From the NCBI GenBank assembly GCA_015680905.1, contig JADFTS010000051.1:62001-126000 (forward strand): a stretch of 64,000 nucleotides of DNA, in the 5' to 3' direction. The position numbers and the translations under genes were made by a program. How positions within the stretch are numbered: the stretch's first letter is position 1; each line of letters starts with the position of its first letter. This document shows, in pieces, positions 25,250 to 35,471 of the stretch. Source of the DNA: Coptis chinensis (taxonomy: Eukaryota; Streptophyta; Magnoliopsida; Ranunculales; Ranunculaceae). The notes beneath the pieces were generated by a model. It was given only the letters and a program-made list of their open reading frames with translations. It was not told the origin of the DNA and made no database searches.

Positions 25250-26590
25250 TTATTTTATTATTTTTATTTTTTTTCTCACAATATCTTATTGATTTGTTTA
25301 CGTTATTTCATATGATCCCAACTTTCTCTTTTTGTCTTTCTTGAATAGTCTTCACACAAACTTGAACTTCAATTGATTTATTTAACAAAAAATTACAAAT
25401 AGAGAGAGAATGTAGAATAATTATACACCAAATAAAACAAATATAGAAAGAAATAGAAATTATAGGGAAAAACCATAAAAGGCAAAAATATGATATAGGT
25501 AAGATTGAATTGTTGACGTTATATATACTTGATTATTTGTTATAGGGTGATGAAGAACTTTATTAAGTTATGGAAGCGTGCTACTTTTTGTTGGAGAAGG
25601 CCAGAGAACCGAAGGAGTTTAAGTGTTTAACACTACTTTAACAAATAAAAATTGTTACATCTTTTTTAATTTTTTTCTCTCACAACATCTTATTGATTTG
25701 TATACATTATTTTATATGATCCCAGCTTTTTCTTTTTTCTTTATTGAATAGTCTTCACACAAAGTTGAACCTTTAATAGATTTATTTAACAAAGAATTGT
25801 AAATAGAGAGAGAGAATGCAGAATAATTCTACACCAAATAAAACAAATATAGAAAGAAAAAGATATTATAGGGAAAAACCATAGAAGACAAAAAAAATGA
25901 TATAGGTAAGATTGAATTGTTGGTGTTATATTTAATTATTTATTATGGGGTGATAAAGAACTTTAATTAGTTATGGAGGTGTACTATTTTCTGTTGGAGA
26001 AGGCGAGGGAACCGAAGGAGTTTAAGTGTTTAACACTACTTTAACAAATAAAAATTGTTATATCTTTTTTTTCTCACAGATGTTATTGATTTGTTTACGT
26101 TATTTCATATGATCCAAACTTTATATTTTTTCTTTCTTGAGTAGTCTTCGCACAAATTTGAAACTTCTATAGATTTATTTAACAAAGAATTGCGAATATA
26201 GAAAGAGAATGCAGAATAATTCTACACCAAATAAAACAAATATTGAGAGAGAGAGAGAAAGAGATTATAGAGAAAAATCATATAGAAGGAAAAAAAATGA
26301 TATAGGTAAGATTGAATTGTTGGCGTATATATACTTGATTATTTGTCATGGGGTGATGAAGAATTTTAATTAGTATGGAGATGTGCTATTTTATGTTAGA
26401 GAAGGCGAATGAACTGAAGGAGTTTAAGTAAAAATAAATGAAAAACAATAGTGGGTTTTGGTTTTAATTTTTTTATTTATTTCTCCACTAATAAATCAAT
26501 AGTGGACAATGACTGGATTATATTGTGGGGGGCCCTGGGCTACGGGGCCTAAGCGGAGGCCTACTTTGCTATATGGTTGAGCCGGCCATG
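24397..26590. mobile_element. Compound hAT element with amplified internal repeats
   Basis: 2194 bp between CAGGGGCGGCTCAAG (left) and, as complement, CATGGCCGGCTCAACC (right), with the 8-bp flanks CTCTCTCT at 24389-24396 and 26591-26598. A second copy of the left terminus lies inside at 25083, so one element is nested in, or fused to, a relative. The interior holds four diverged copies of a unit containing AATAAAAATTGTTA and, further on, TTATTTCATATGAT, starting at about 24435, 25147, 25644 and 26047. The last two are about 400 bp apart. A (TA)n run fills about 25166-25246. No transposase is present. Confidence 0.75.
24808..25113 (+). other. 101-codon open frame inside the hAT element
   Basis: The frame starts MVERVSNSPGHLANFVADLG and includes a serine-rich spacer, a charged helix (AKLKEKKLKSFYEG) and one hydrophobic segment (GIVSLGVLILFVTWF). 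Its last codons run into the inner hAT terminus. It is not transposase-like and has better codon structure than its AT-rich surroundings, so it may be a captured host exon. I do not recognise the family. Expression is unknown. Confidence 0.4.
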
Positions 26591-26769
26591 CTCTCTCTCT
26601 ATGAAGATCATATTTGAAGAGCATTGTCTCACTTGCTCCCTTTATTTTAAATCAACTATTTGAATGGAAACATCATGCTAAACAATGAATCATTTGCGAG
26701 TCTTGCTTTTGAATGGATTACACCGAGATCATCACTTTCATCAAACTTTAGATTTGAAAAAAAAAAGGA

Positions 26770-27180
26770 TGAGTCTGAGATGTTGCGAGAATTAGGTATT
26801 ATTCCTAGTGCTGCGTTGGATGAGGAATGATTATCAACTTATTACGCCGCATGAGTAGATATATAAAAATAAACTTTGTTGCAAAATTCTATAAAAATGA
26901 CAGGTTATTATGTGTTATTGATGTAGTTGGCATAGATGCTCATGGAAATGATCTAGGTGGATGTATTAAAAAAGAGGCAGCGAATTTTACTGGGGAAGCA
27001 AAAATGCTCACCGCAGAGTTGACCGTCATTAAAACCAATGAAAGTAATTGAACGAGTATAGTTGAAGGAGATGCAATTGAAGTTATAAGGAATGATGGAG
27101 CTGGAATTCTATTATTTTTCAACATTATATCTATTAGGGATAGAGCTACTCTCATTAGAGCCATTTCCAAACCTTGAACA
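26770..27180 (+). pseudogene. RNase H-like (RVT_3) remnant
   Basis: The frame 26827-27051 contains KINFVAKFYKNDRLLCVIDV followed by GIDAHGNDLGGCIKKEA and a glutamate-bearing helix (AKMLTAELTVIK). This is the order of motifs of the RNase H domain found at the end of plant LINEs and in related host genes. The following VEGDAIEVI is in a shifted frame. It is truncated, with the first catalytic aspartate replaced. Confidence 0.5.
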
Positions 27181-28254
27181 TTGTATATTTATTTATTCCT
27201 TAATTTATATATGGTATAGTATTCTTCCCTGTAAACATATATGTTTGGAATTGAGCTTAATTTAGTTAGCTTTGGCATTATTATTCTGAAAAAAACGTTC
27301 GAGTCACCACACTATATAATTTAGCATAAATTCTATTTTATAGAGTTGATGAAAATAAGTGGTTAAGGAAAACTGGAAAATAACTACAAGGATTGTAGGT
27401 CAGCTCGCCTCATATCACTCCATTTTCATTAGACACATTATATCATACCAGCGACCAGCCCAGGTACCTACCTCAGCTATGACTATGAGTGCTGGCCAAA
27501 TTTGGCCATGTCCAAAAAATCATGTGTAATTAAGTTGGTCAAATTAAAGAAGAAGATAAAATGTTCACGAACGCATATATAAGTAGATTGGGTGGAATCC
27601 CTGAATCATAATTATTCGTGTAGCGATGCTTAGACAGCCAAGCCACTATGCATGGGAATTGAATTGGCTGATTATTATGTTAATCGGATTGCTTTAATAA
27701 CTATACATAGTTACATGCGAGTTTAGGTAGAAAGTAGATGGCATGAAAATCGACAAGAATCAAGTTGTTAATTAGAGATGATGAACATGATCGATCGAAT
27801 CGGTTCAAGTTAGATCAAAGAGACAAGAAATCAAGTGGCGATGTTAATGTTAATTAAGGAGCCGATCGAGTTGAATGAGAAACTTACAGCTGAGCTGGCC
27901 ACTGCGGAGCCCAACCAAGTCTTGCCTCCCATATCTGATCAGCTTACCGGCACGATGTCCCCATAAGTAATTCATTTTGCCGTGTTTTGCTTAAGCAGCC
28001 TTCCTTTTCTCATGTCTACTTTAGCACTTTTCTAATCTTCCTTGATTATTATAATCCATGCCACGTTCATCTCCCCTTGAGATATATGCAATTTATACTC
28101 CTTTCCATGCAAATCCCAGTTTTCGAACTTGACCATGTTCACTGTCTCCCTCCTTAAACCTAGCTAGTGTCAACTTACACACACATATATATATATCCTA
28201 TTCACCCAGTGAGACTCAAGCTTTGGGGTGTGATAGATCATATCTCTATCAACC
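27181..28254. promoter_or_regulatory. Upstream region of the DVL-like gene
   Basis: No coding sequence is visible. A TATA-like run (ATATATATATAT, about 28185-28198) lies some 60-70 bases ahead of the ATG at 28255 and could serve as its core promoter. Nothing else is diagnostic. Confidence 0.3.
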
Positions 28255-28416
28255 ATGGCTGAGCAGGAACTCCAACAAAAGCACTTAATAAAGAAAAAGG
28301 GCAATAAGCTCTCTAGGAGGTGTGCATCTTTGGTTAAGGAACAAAGGGCTAGAATTTACATACTTCGACGGTGCGCAACCATGCTACTTTGTTGGTACAT
28401 TCAAGGAGATGAATAG
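28255..28416 (+). CDS. DVL: DVL/ROTUNDIFOLIA-like small signalling peptide
   Basis: A 53-codon single-exon gene (ATG 28255, TAG 28414-28416). The first 18 residues are hydrophilic and lysine-rich. They are followed by the conserved RTF/DVL domain, here LSRRCASLVKEQRARIYILR followed by RCATMLLCWYI. The invariant pattern RRC..LVKEQRAR.YI.RRC..ML.CW is complete. DVL/RTFL peptides are plant-specific, membrane-associated and restrict polar cell proliferation; overexpression in Arabidopsis shortens organs. That function is known for the family and inferred here. The gene is shorter than most gene finders accept, so it is easily missed. It lies between transposon debris on both sides, but its frame is intact. 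Confidence 0.9.
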   Translation: MAEQELQQKHLIKKKGNKLSRRCASLVKEQRARIYILRRCATMLLCWYIQGDE

Positions 28417-29235
28417 TTTGGGGAGCACAATAAAGAATAAAATGTAGCTAGCAACCTAAGAAAACATCCTTCTTTTTGGAATTTCTTTTCTCGTTCCTTG
28501 AATTCTCTTATTTTTGGCCTAACCGGTGAAAGCAGTTTCGCTGGTCTTGTTGGGTTTTGTGGCTATGGTGGGCCTTTATTTCTCCCTTCTGCCTATTCCT
28601 TTTTGATCCAATGCATATGCTACTGGGTTTAATTTATGGGTGAAGGAGAGGCTTAATTGTGCTTGCATCGCTGCTTTTTACCAAATTTGTTCCATCTTGA
28701 TATCGATGGTATGGAATTGGTTCCAGATTTCAGTTGCTGCTCTATATGCGGTTCTCACATTTGAAAGTTGAAGATGGGAAAAGGTGGACCGAACAGTTTT
28801 AAACTTAATTAAAGGGCTCCATATCACCATATGTAAAACTTTTAATGTCTTTTTCTTATTGTATTTTTGACATGGAAGCAAATACTTTCATGTTACAGTG
28901 CAAAGGTGTAATATGATTTATGTGTTATTGATCAGCTATAACCTATAAGCCAACGTTTCTAATCTAATCGTCATCCTTAAAAAAATTCAATCCTAGTCAA
29001 TGTTAAGTTGTTAACATAATCACCTTGTCCTTTTTATTTTGCTCTATGTATGAACTTTTATATATCTTTGTTAATATTCTTTTCAATTTCTCTGTTTTTC
29101 CGGGCCAGCAGGCCCCACATATTTTGTTTCGGCTAACTAGTTCTTGAATAGGACAGTAGATGTATAGCCAAACCAGCCCGTATATAATATATATTATATC
29201 ACAAGTTTCTTTTACCCCAATCATCCTTTACATCA
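28417..29235. other. 3' flank of DVL-like gene, no further gene
   Basis: The region probably contains the DVL 3' UTR. Open frames here are short and AT-rich and show no domain. Nothing else can be supported. Confidence 0.4.
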
Positions 29236-29645
29236 AGAGTGTGTTTGGCAACTGAGACTGGAAACTAATTAGGAATAGAATGGAGTAAGAAACTATTGGA
29301 ATGGACTCTATTAGAATAGAATTTGATTCCAACTTACAAAATGTATATTTGGCAAACGTTCAGACATCATCGGAATTTAATTCCTATTTCAATTAATGTG
29401 TTTGGTTGACGTATATAATTCTCTAACAGACTCCAATTTTTAGTTTATTTCTCTATTTTCGGATTAGAAATAAAAAACCCGATCCCCATAGTCTAGGATT
29501 CTTTTGGATTAACAGGGTCTATCACAGACTTAATAAAATGAATTGGAGTGTGTTTGTCTCCAAATAGGCCAAAAGTGAGTGGTCCACTAAGGATTTCAGT
29601 TAATTCCACTCTTCAAGTCCGATTACTGGTAAACAAACGCACCCT
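29236..29645. mobile_element. MITE-like inverted repeat unit
   Basis: The ends AGAGTGTGTTTGGCAAC (left, from about 29236) and, as complement, AGGGTGCGTTTGTTTACC (right, to about 29645) form imperfect inverted termini around AT-rich non-coding sequence. It abuts the truncated LINE. No target-site duplication could be defined, so superfamily and exact limits are uncertain (GGGTGYGTTTG termini are common among hAT MITEs). Confidence 0.45.
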
Positions 29646-32600
29646 AGATGACTTCAGTGACATATCGTCACCGACTGAGAAGATTAGTGGAAATGGTCAT
29701 CTAAGTCGTAGCATGATTGAATTCAATGATATGATTAGCAACTTGGGGCTCATTGATTTGGGATATAGAGGCTCTAATTACACCTGGTCTAACCATCGTT
29801 TGTTTGGTGATCATATCATTGACCGTTTAGACCGAGCACTTGTAAATGCGGATTGGTTTGAATTATTTCCCCATGCCTCAGTACAAAACATTCTTATTAC
29901 CTCTTCTGATAATTTATATACCTCTCTATTAATCTATCTGGCACCATAACCAACTCAAAGAAACCTTTCCGTTTTTTTTATGTGGGCCATGGACCCTACT
30001 TGAAAGGCCACAATAGACTCAGCATGGAAAGAGAAATCAGTTGGTTCTCCTGCTTTAAATGTCTATTATAAGATGAATAACACAAGTACCAAGTTGCAGA
30101 AATGGAATGTGGAAGTGTTTGGGATTATCACACAGCAGATAAAAAAGGTTCGAAAGGAGTTGGAGCTTGTTTGCTCTGGTAATATGAATGATGCAGCGAA
30201 CTATTACAAAGCTGAAGAACTGACGCAGCAACTCCAAAAGTTACTAGAAAAAGAAGAAGTTTTTGGCAACAAAAGGCAGGATTCAATTGGATTAAAGAAG
30301 GAGGTAGAAACACACGATTTTTTCATCTCTCCACTGTTTATAGGCGAAGGAAGAATAAGATAGAAAAACTGAAAGATGATGCAGGGAATTGGCATGCATA
30401 CTGACGAAAAAACAGTGGGTACAAATGTTAATGACTATTTTCAAACTATTTTTACTTTTGATAAACCTCTTCCAAATGCATGTAGACCTTCTTAGCCTTT
30501 TCAAACCTTTTATCACTCCCCGTGAAAATCTTAATCTCACTGAAGCCTCTACTGATGCAGAGATCTGGAACACTGAAAAGTATGGGAACTCTTAAGGCCC
30601 CTGGTTCGGATGGATTTCAGGGGTTTTTTTTTCAAAAGTATTGGGATATTATTAGGGAAGATATCAGTAATACAAGTAATACAGTCAAATATTTCTTCAC
30701 ATTTGCAACCTTAACCCCTTGCATTAATGAGTCTTTCATCACCTTGATACCTAAAATTCCCAACCCATACCATATATCGAAATTCAGACCTATCAGTCTA
30801 TGTAACTGCACCTATAAGATTTGTTCAAAAATCCTTGCTACTCGACTCAAATCTCACCTACATAAATTTATCTCCCCGCTTCAAGGGGCCTTTGTGAAAG
30901 GCAGATCTATAGGAGATAATATAGGGTTAGCTAGTGAAGTCTTGCATAACATGAAGAGGATAAAGAAACATAAGCAGGGTTGGATGGCTGTAAAACTCGA
31001 TATGGCAAAAACTTTTGACAGGGTATGTAGAGTGGTGCTTTGTGGATCAGATTATGGGCAAGTTAGGCTTCTCAGCGAAATGGAGGAGATTAATCCAACA
31101 ATGTATTATCACAATATCATATAATGTGTTATTAAATGGTGCCCCGCTTGATAAGGTTTATCCTGAGAGGGGTATTCGGCAGGGAGACCCTCTTTCTCCA
31201 TACCTTTATATTATAGTTGCTGAAGCTTTCTCCATACTACTAGCTCAAGCTGAAGATGAAAAGATTCTAACGGGCATAAAAATAAGGAGGAATGCACCAG
31301 GGATAAGCCATATTTTCTATGCCGACGACTCTATAATATTCTGTAAAGCTAATCTAGCGGAATCTGCAAAAATGAAGGAAATAGTGGAGACTTATTGTCG
31401 TGCCGCTGGCCAAGTTAGCAGTAAATTTTGAAAAATCTAGAGCCTATTTTAGTGGAAATATTCATCCAAGACACAAGAAAATGCTCATGAAAAGATAGAA
31501 GGGGGGTCAGAGGTTTTGATGAAAAGGAAATGTATCTTGGCGTACCTGTTTTTTTTGGTCCGAAGAAGAGTGTTGATTTTGAATATCTGGTTGAAAGAGG
31601 TCAAAGAAAAATTACACGGTGGAAGGCTAAAGTCTTGTCCCAAGGAGGCAGGACGACACTTGCTAAATCAGTAGCTCAAGCAATTCCAATTTATGCCATG
31701 ATTACTTACAGGTTGCCTTGTAAAATCACCGACAAGTTGGACCAAATTTGCAGAAATTTTTGGTGGAACGAGACTGACACTTCCAACTCATATCACACTC
31801 TAAGTTGGGAACGGTTATGCAAAAGCAAAGTTATGAACAAGGCCCTCATCATCAAGCATTGTTGGCAACACTAATTAAAGATGAGCTTTCAAAATGGTTG
31901 CAATTGTTAAAAAGTATTTACCCCAAGTGGTGGAATATGACGGAGATGAAGGTGTTGCCTAAGGGTATTCTTATTTTTTCAGAGGTATAGTCAGAACCAT
32001 GAAAGATTTCAAGGAGGGTTATCTATGGAGAATTGGAAACGGATCAAAGGTGTCTATATATCATGATCCCTGGCTTACACATCTTTCTAAACCCATCTTG
32101 CTTAAAGATTACCTCGAACTTGACCCATCTATAGTCGGTCTTACGGTTAGTCATCTTATCAACCCTCTGTCCTATTCATGGAACCAAAATCGATTGGGAG
32201 AATTGTTTCCTGATCCAATCAAGAACTCCATAAACCTTATTATTATCAGACCAAGCTTTATCACTGACCAAATCATATGGCCGACGTCCAAAAATGGCAA
32301 GTTATCAGTCAAAACTGCATATAGGTTTCTTACTAAGCAAGATGAGTTTGTGACTAATTCTTCCTTCAATCCTAAGGTGCTCAAGAAGCTGTGGAAACTT
32401 AAAGTTGCTGCTAATACTCAGTTATTTCTCTGGAAATTGTATATGGGGGGGTTGCCTTCTGGGGATATTCTGGATAAACACAAGTTCAAGGGAGATGTTT
32501 CATGTATACTCTGCAACAAGGCTATCGAAACAGCTGAGCACTTATTTTTCAAATGTGAGTGGACTAAACGAGTATGGTATGTCTCTGAGTCCATGATACA

Positions 32601-33398
32601 TGTTGATCTTCATAGCGATTGGTCTGTCAAAGATTGGCTACAAGAATTCATTTGCTGGTGTGAGAGCACGAAAGAATATTTAAGAAGAAGAGATATTTAC
32701 AGCCTCTTATTGTTATACCAGATCTGGGAGAGTCACAACAAGGCAAAGATGGAAGACCATGAACCAAGGGTGAATAGAATGCTACACAATACAATTCTCA
32801 GAAGTACAAAATGTGAAGCAGCTTATGCAAGGCTTAATTCCGATATCAATAATAGCCAGTTACTTGGCTCGCAGAATGAGAAAGCTAGTATTTGGTTTCC
32901 GCCTTCGCCCCCTTGGTATAAGCTGAATTTTGATGGTGCTTTCGACAAGATGAATACGGGTCGCGGAGCTGCTGGGGCCATTTGTCGTTCTGGAGATGGG
33001 ATCATCCAAGGGACTGCATACAAGCATTTTCTTGCTGAGGACGCTGAGCAAGCTGAGTACATAGGAGCAGAGATAGTTGTGATGCTGGCAATACAGATGG
33101 GTCTACAATATGTCATTTTTGAGAGTGACTGTAGAAGTATTCTGCTAGTATTGGCTGATAATACTGTAGCTGATGTAGGTTGGAAAGTTTCTTCTATTGT
33201 ATGTCATATTAAAACTCTAGTTGCAGAAATTAGTGAATGCAAATTTTGTTGGATCAGGCGAATTGAGAATAAGTTGGTACATGAGATTGCTTCCTGGGCT
33301 ATAAAAGGAGCCTCATGGACTCAACTTCCTCTTAGTATTTCCAACTGATATTACTATGTTCTAATATATAGATGGCGGTGGTTATCGAAAAAAAAAAG
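29646..33398 (+). mobile_element. L1-type LINE, 5'-truncated and decayed
   Basis: Plus-strand ORF2 remnant in several frames. End of the apurinic endonuclease domain (LGYRGSNYTWSNHRLFGDHI, 29650-29945). Reverse transcriptase from about 30590 (APGSDGFQGFFFQKYWDII, FRPISLCNCTYKICSKILAT, ILYADD-type motif FYADDSIIF at about 31315-31340). Thumb region 31530-31870. Zinc knuckle CILCNKAIETAEHLFFKC (about 32500-32555). RNase H with NFDGAF, AEYIGAEI and FESDC (32920-33130). A short A-run at 33388-33398 marks the 3' end. Frame breaks occur near 30560, 31100, 31435-31530 and 31870-31990. The last frame (31999-33348) is still 449 codons long. ORF1 and the endonuclease N-terminus are missing. Non-autonomous now. 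Confidence 0.9.
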
Positions 33399-35470
33399 AC
33401 ATAATCGAACTTCAACATCCCAAATTCCCAATCATGTACACATTGTCACATTCCATGACTCCGTGAGCTAAAGTGCTAAACAGGGAGCTTTGAGAAGCCA
33501 AAATATAAATGGAAAATTGGCGCTTTTGTTGGCATGTATGTTTCTCGGCTATGCTTACCTAGTAGTCGGCTAGTACTCGCCTAATTTACTCTTTTGTGGG
33601 CATCCTTCGCTGCTTTTTAATACAGATCTCACTATACTGAAGGAACTCACCCCCTTTCGCATGGAAAATTTCATGTGTATAGTAAGGTTTGAGAAGTAAA
33701 ATGAGTATCGCAAAACAAAGGGACTGACTAATAATCTTTTCATACTAGCATCTAGCTTCTAGCCATTCTGGAACAATCTTATAAAGTTCACGTAAGCCAT
33801 CATTGTGCACAAACTGCAAAATTGAATGTGTACTTGTCAAGTAAAAAAATCAGTCAAACGGGCAGGTGAAAAAGATATAGGTATCTTGCTCAACAGATTC
33901 CTATCGAAAAAAAATATCTTGCTTAACAGATCTATGTAAATGGCTCGCCTTCTTAGTAGGTATTGCATTTTTTGGCCTAGCAATAAGAGAGGAAACATTA
34001 CTAAAGTAATAATAATAATAGAGTTGCACGCATTAAACTAGAGCTAATATATGTCGAAATTAGACATTGAAACCAAAACCAAATGGAGACGTGGGGTGGG
34101 CCTGTGGGAATGACTTGAAAGAAGGCATGATGCTATCCAGGGGTCTCTTTCGGTTTTTTTCTGTGCGAGAAGTGCGAGTGCTTTACTGGCTTTTTAGCCG
34201 AAGTGGAAGTGGGAATAAATATTAATGAAGAAATGGGCATATATTATCAAGACCACTATCTCTGTCTTATGTGTTTAAGGATTTTGAGAGTGAGATTTTT
34301 TTGGCCTTTTCCCTCTTCTAAAGAAAGCAAGCATAAGCATCCATATAAATAAATAAATGAGGAATAAAAAAAGGGTTGCGGTATTGATACCCATTTTATG
34401 TAATTGACACCCCTTTAACCAATTTAAAAGTACTGGCACTTCCATTAATCACATAAAAAACACTCATGGCAATCGCACAATCTACGACATCAGGTTGTCG
34501 CAAAATCCCATATCCCACGAAAAGTAATTGTTGTGGATCATTTTTTCTTTTATTTTTTTTTTAATAACTACTGTAAAAAAAAAAATTAATTGCCGCAAAA
34601 TGGTTGTGTTCACTAAAATGTAGTTTTTGCTTATGTTATAAAAACTATTCTTCATTAATTTGATCACAAGTTTTTCTTATAACATATGAAAATATTTACC
34701 GCGAGATAGCAAAATTATGTCTCGATTGTATATTTTTTTTGTCGTGGTTTTGGTGTTGTTCTTGGAGTATATAAAGAATAAAATGAGATATCCATATGTC
34801 GTGTGTGTTGTTCAATACGCAAAATTTGAAGTGAAAAAAAAACAAAAAACACAAAAAAAAAAAATGTTCCGCGGCTTGCCGTGGGATATAGAATCTCGCG
34901 ACAATCCGATGCCGTAGGATATGAAATCTCGCGACAACCCGATACACTTGGAGTGGAAAATGACATATAAGAAATAACCATTATTGTAGGTGCCAATACC
35001 ACGCCCCTAAAGAAAGGGCATAGGTTAGATAGTTGTATTTTCATTTAAGAATAAGAAGAAGGGAGTGGGGGCTGGTGTCGGTAAAGGAGTAAGTGAGCAA
35101 GAGAGTCAAGTGAAAAAGGTCTTCGGCTCAACAAATTCCTCTTTATTTCTGCTACTGCCTACCCAATACCTGATATTCTTCTTCTTCTTCTTAAATTATT
35201 ATTATTAAATTCTCCCTGGTCGAGAGAGATACAAGGGCCGGTTGCATCCATTTATTAATGCTGTTTGGAGATGCTCTGTCTCAAGGTGGCAGGGGGAGGT
35301 GGTCTCGATGAAGAAGAAGAAGAAGAAGAAGAAGAAGACCGTGATCTCTACCCTCCTTCTTCGGCTCCTGCTCTACTTCTCCCCCTCAATATGTATGTCA
35401 GGCACCTTTACTCTTCCACTCTCTACTATTTTATCTTCTACTACTTTTACTTATTTTACCTGATTGAATG
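33399..35470. other. Intergenic with repeat-like sequence
   Basis: No gene is seen. At 34378-34990 there may be a degenerate transposon: GGTATTGATACC at the left and GGTGCCAATACC at the right are roughly inverted, and two copies of a motif ending AATCTCGCGACAA stand at about 34890-34940. A (GAA)n microsatellite at 35308-35338 lies in a frame (35265-35471) that would encode a glutamate run. It is more likely 5' UTR of the next gene, because its frame is closed by TGA directly before the ATG at 35472. Confidence 0.4.
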
Positions 35471-35471
35471 A

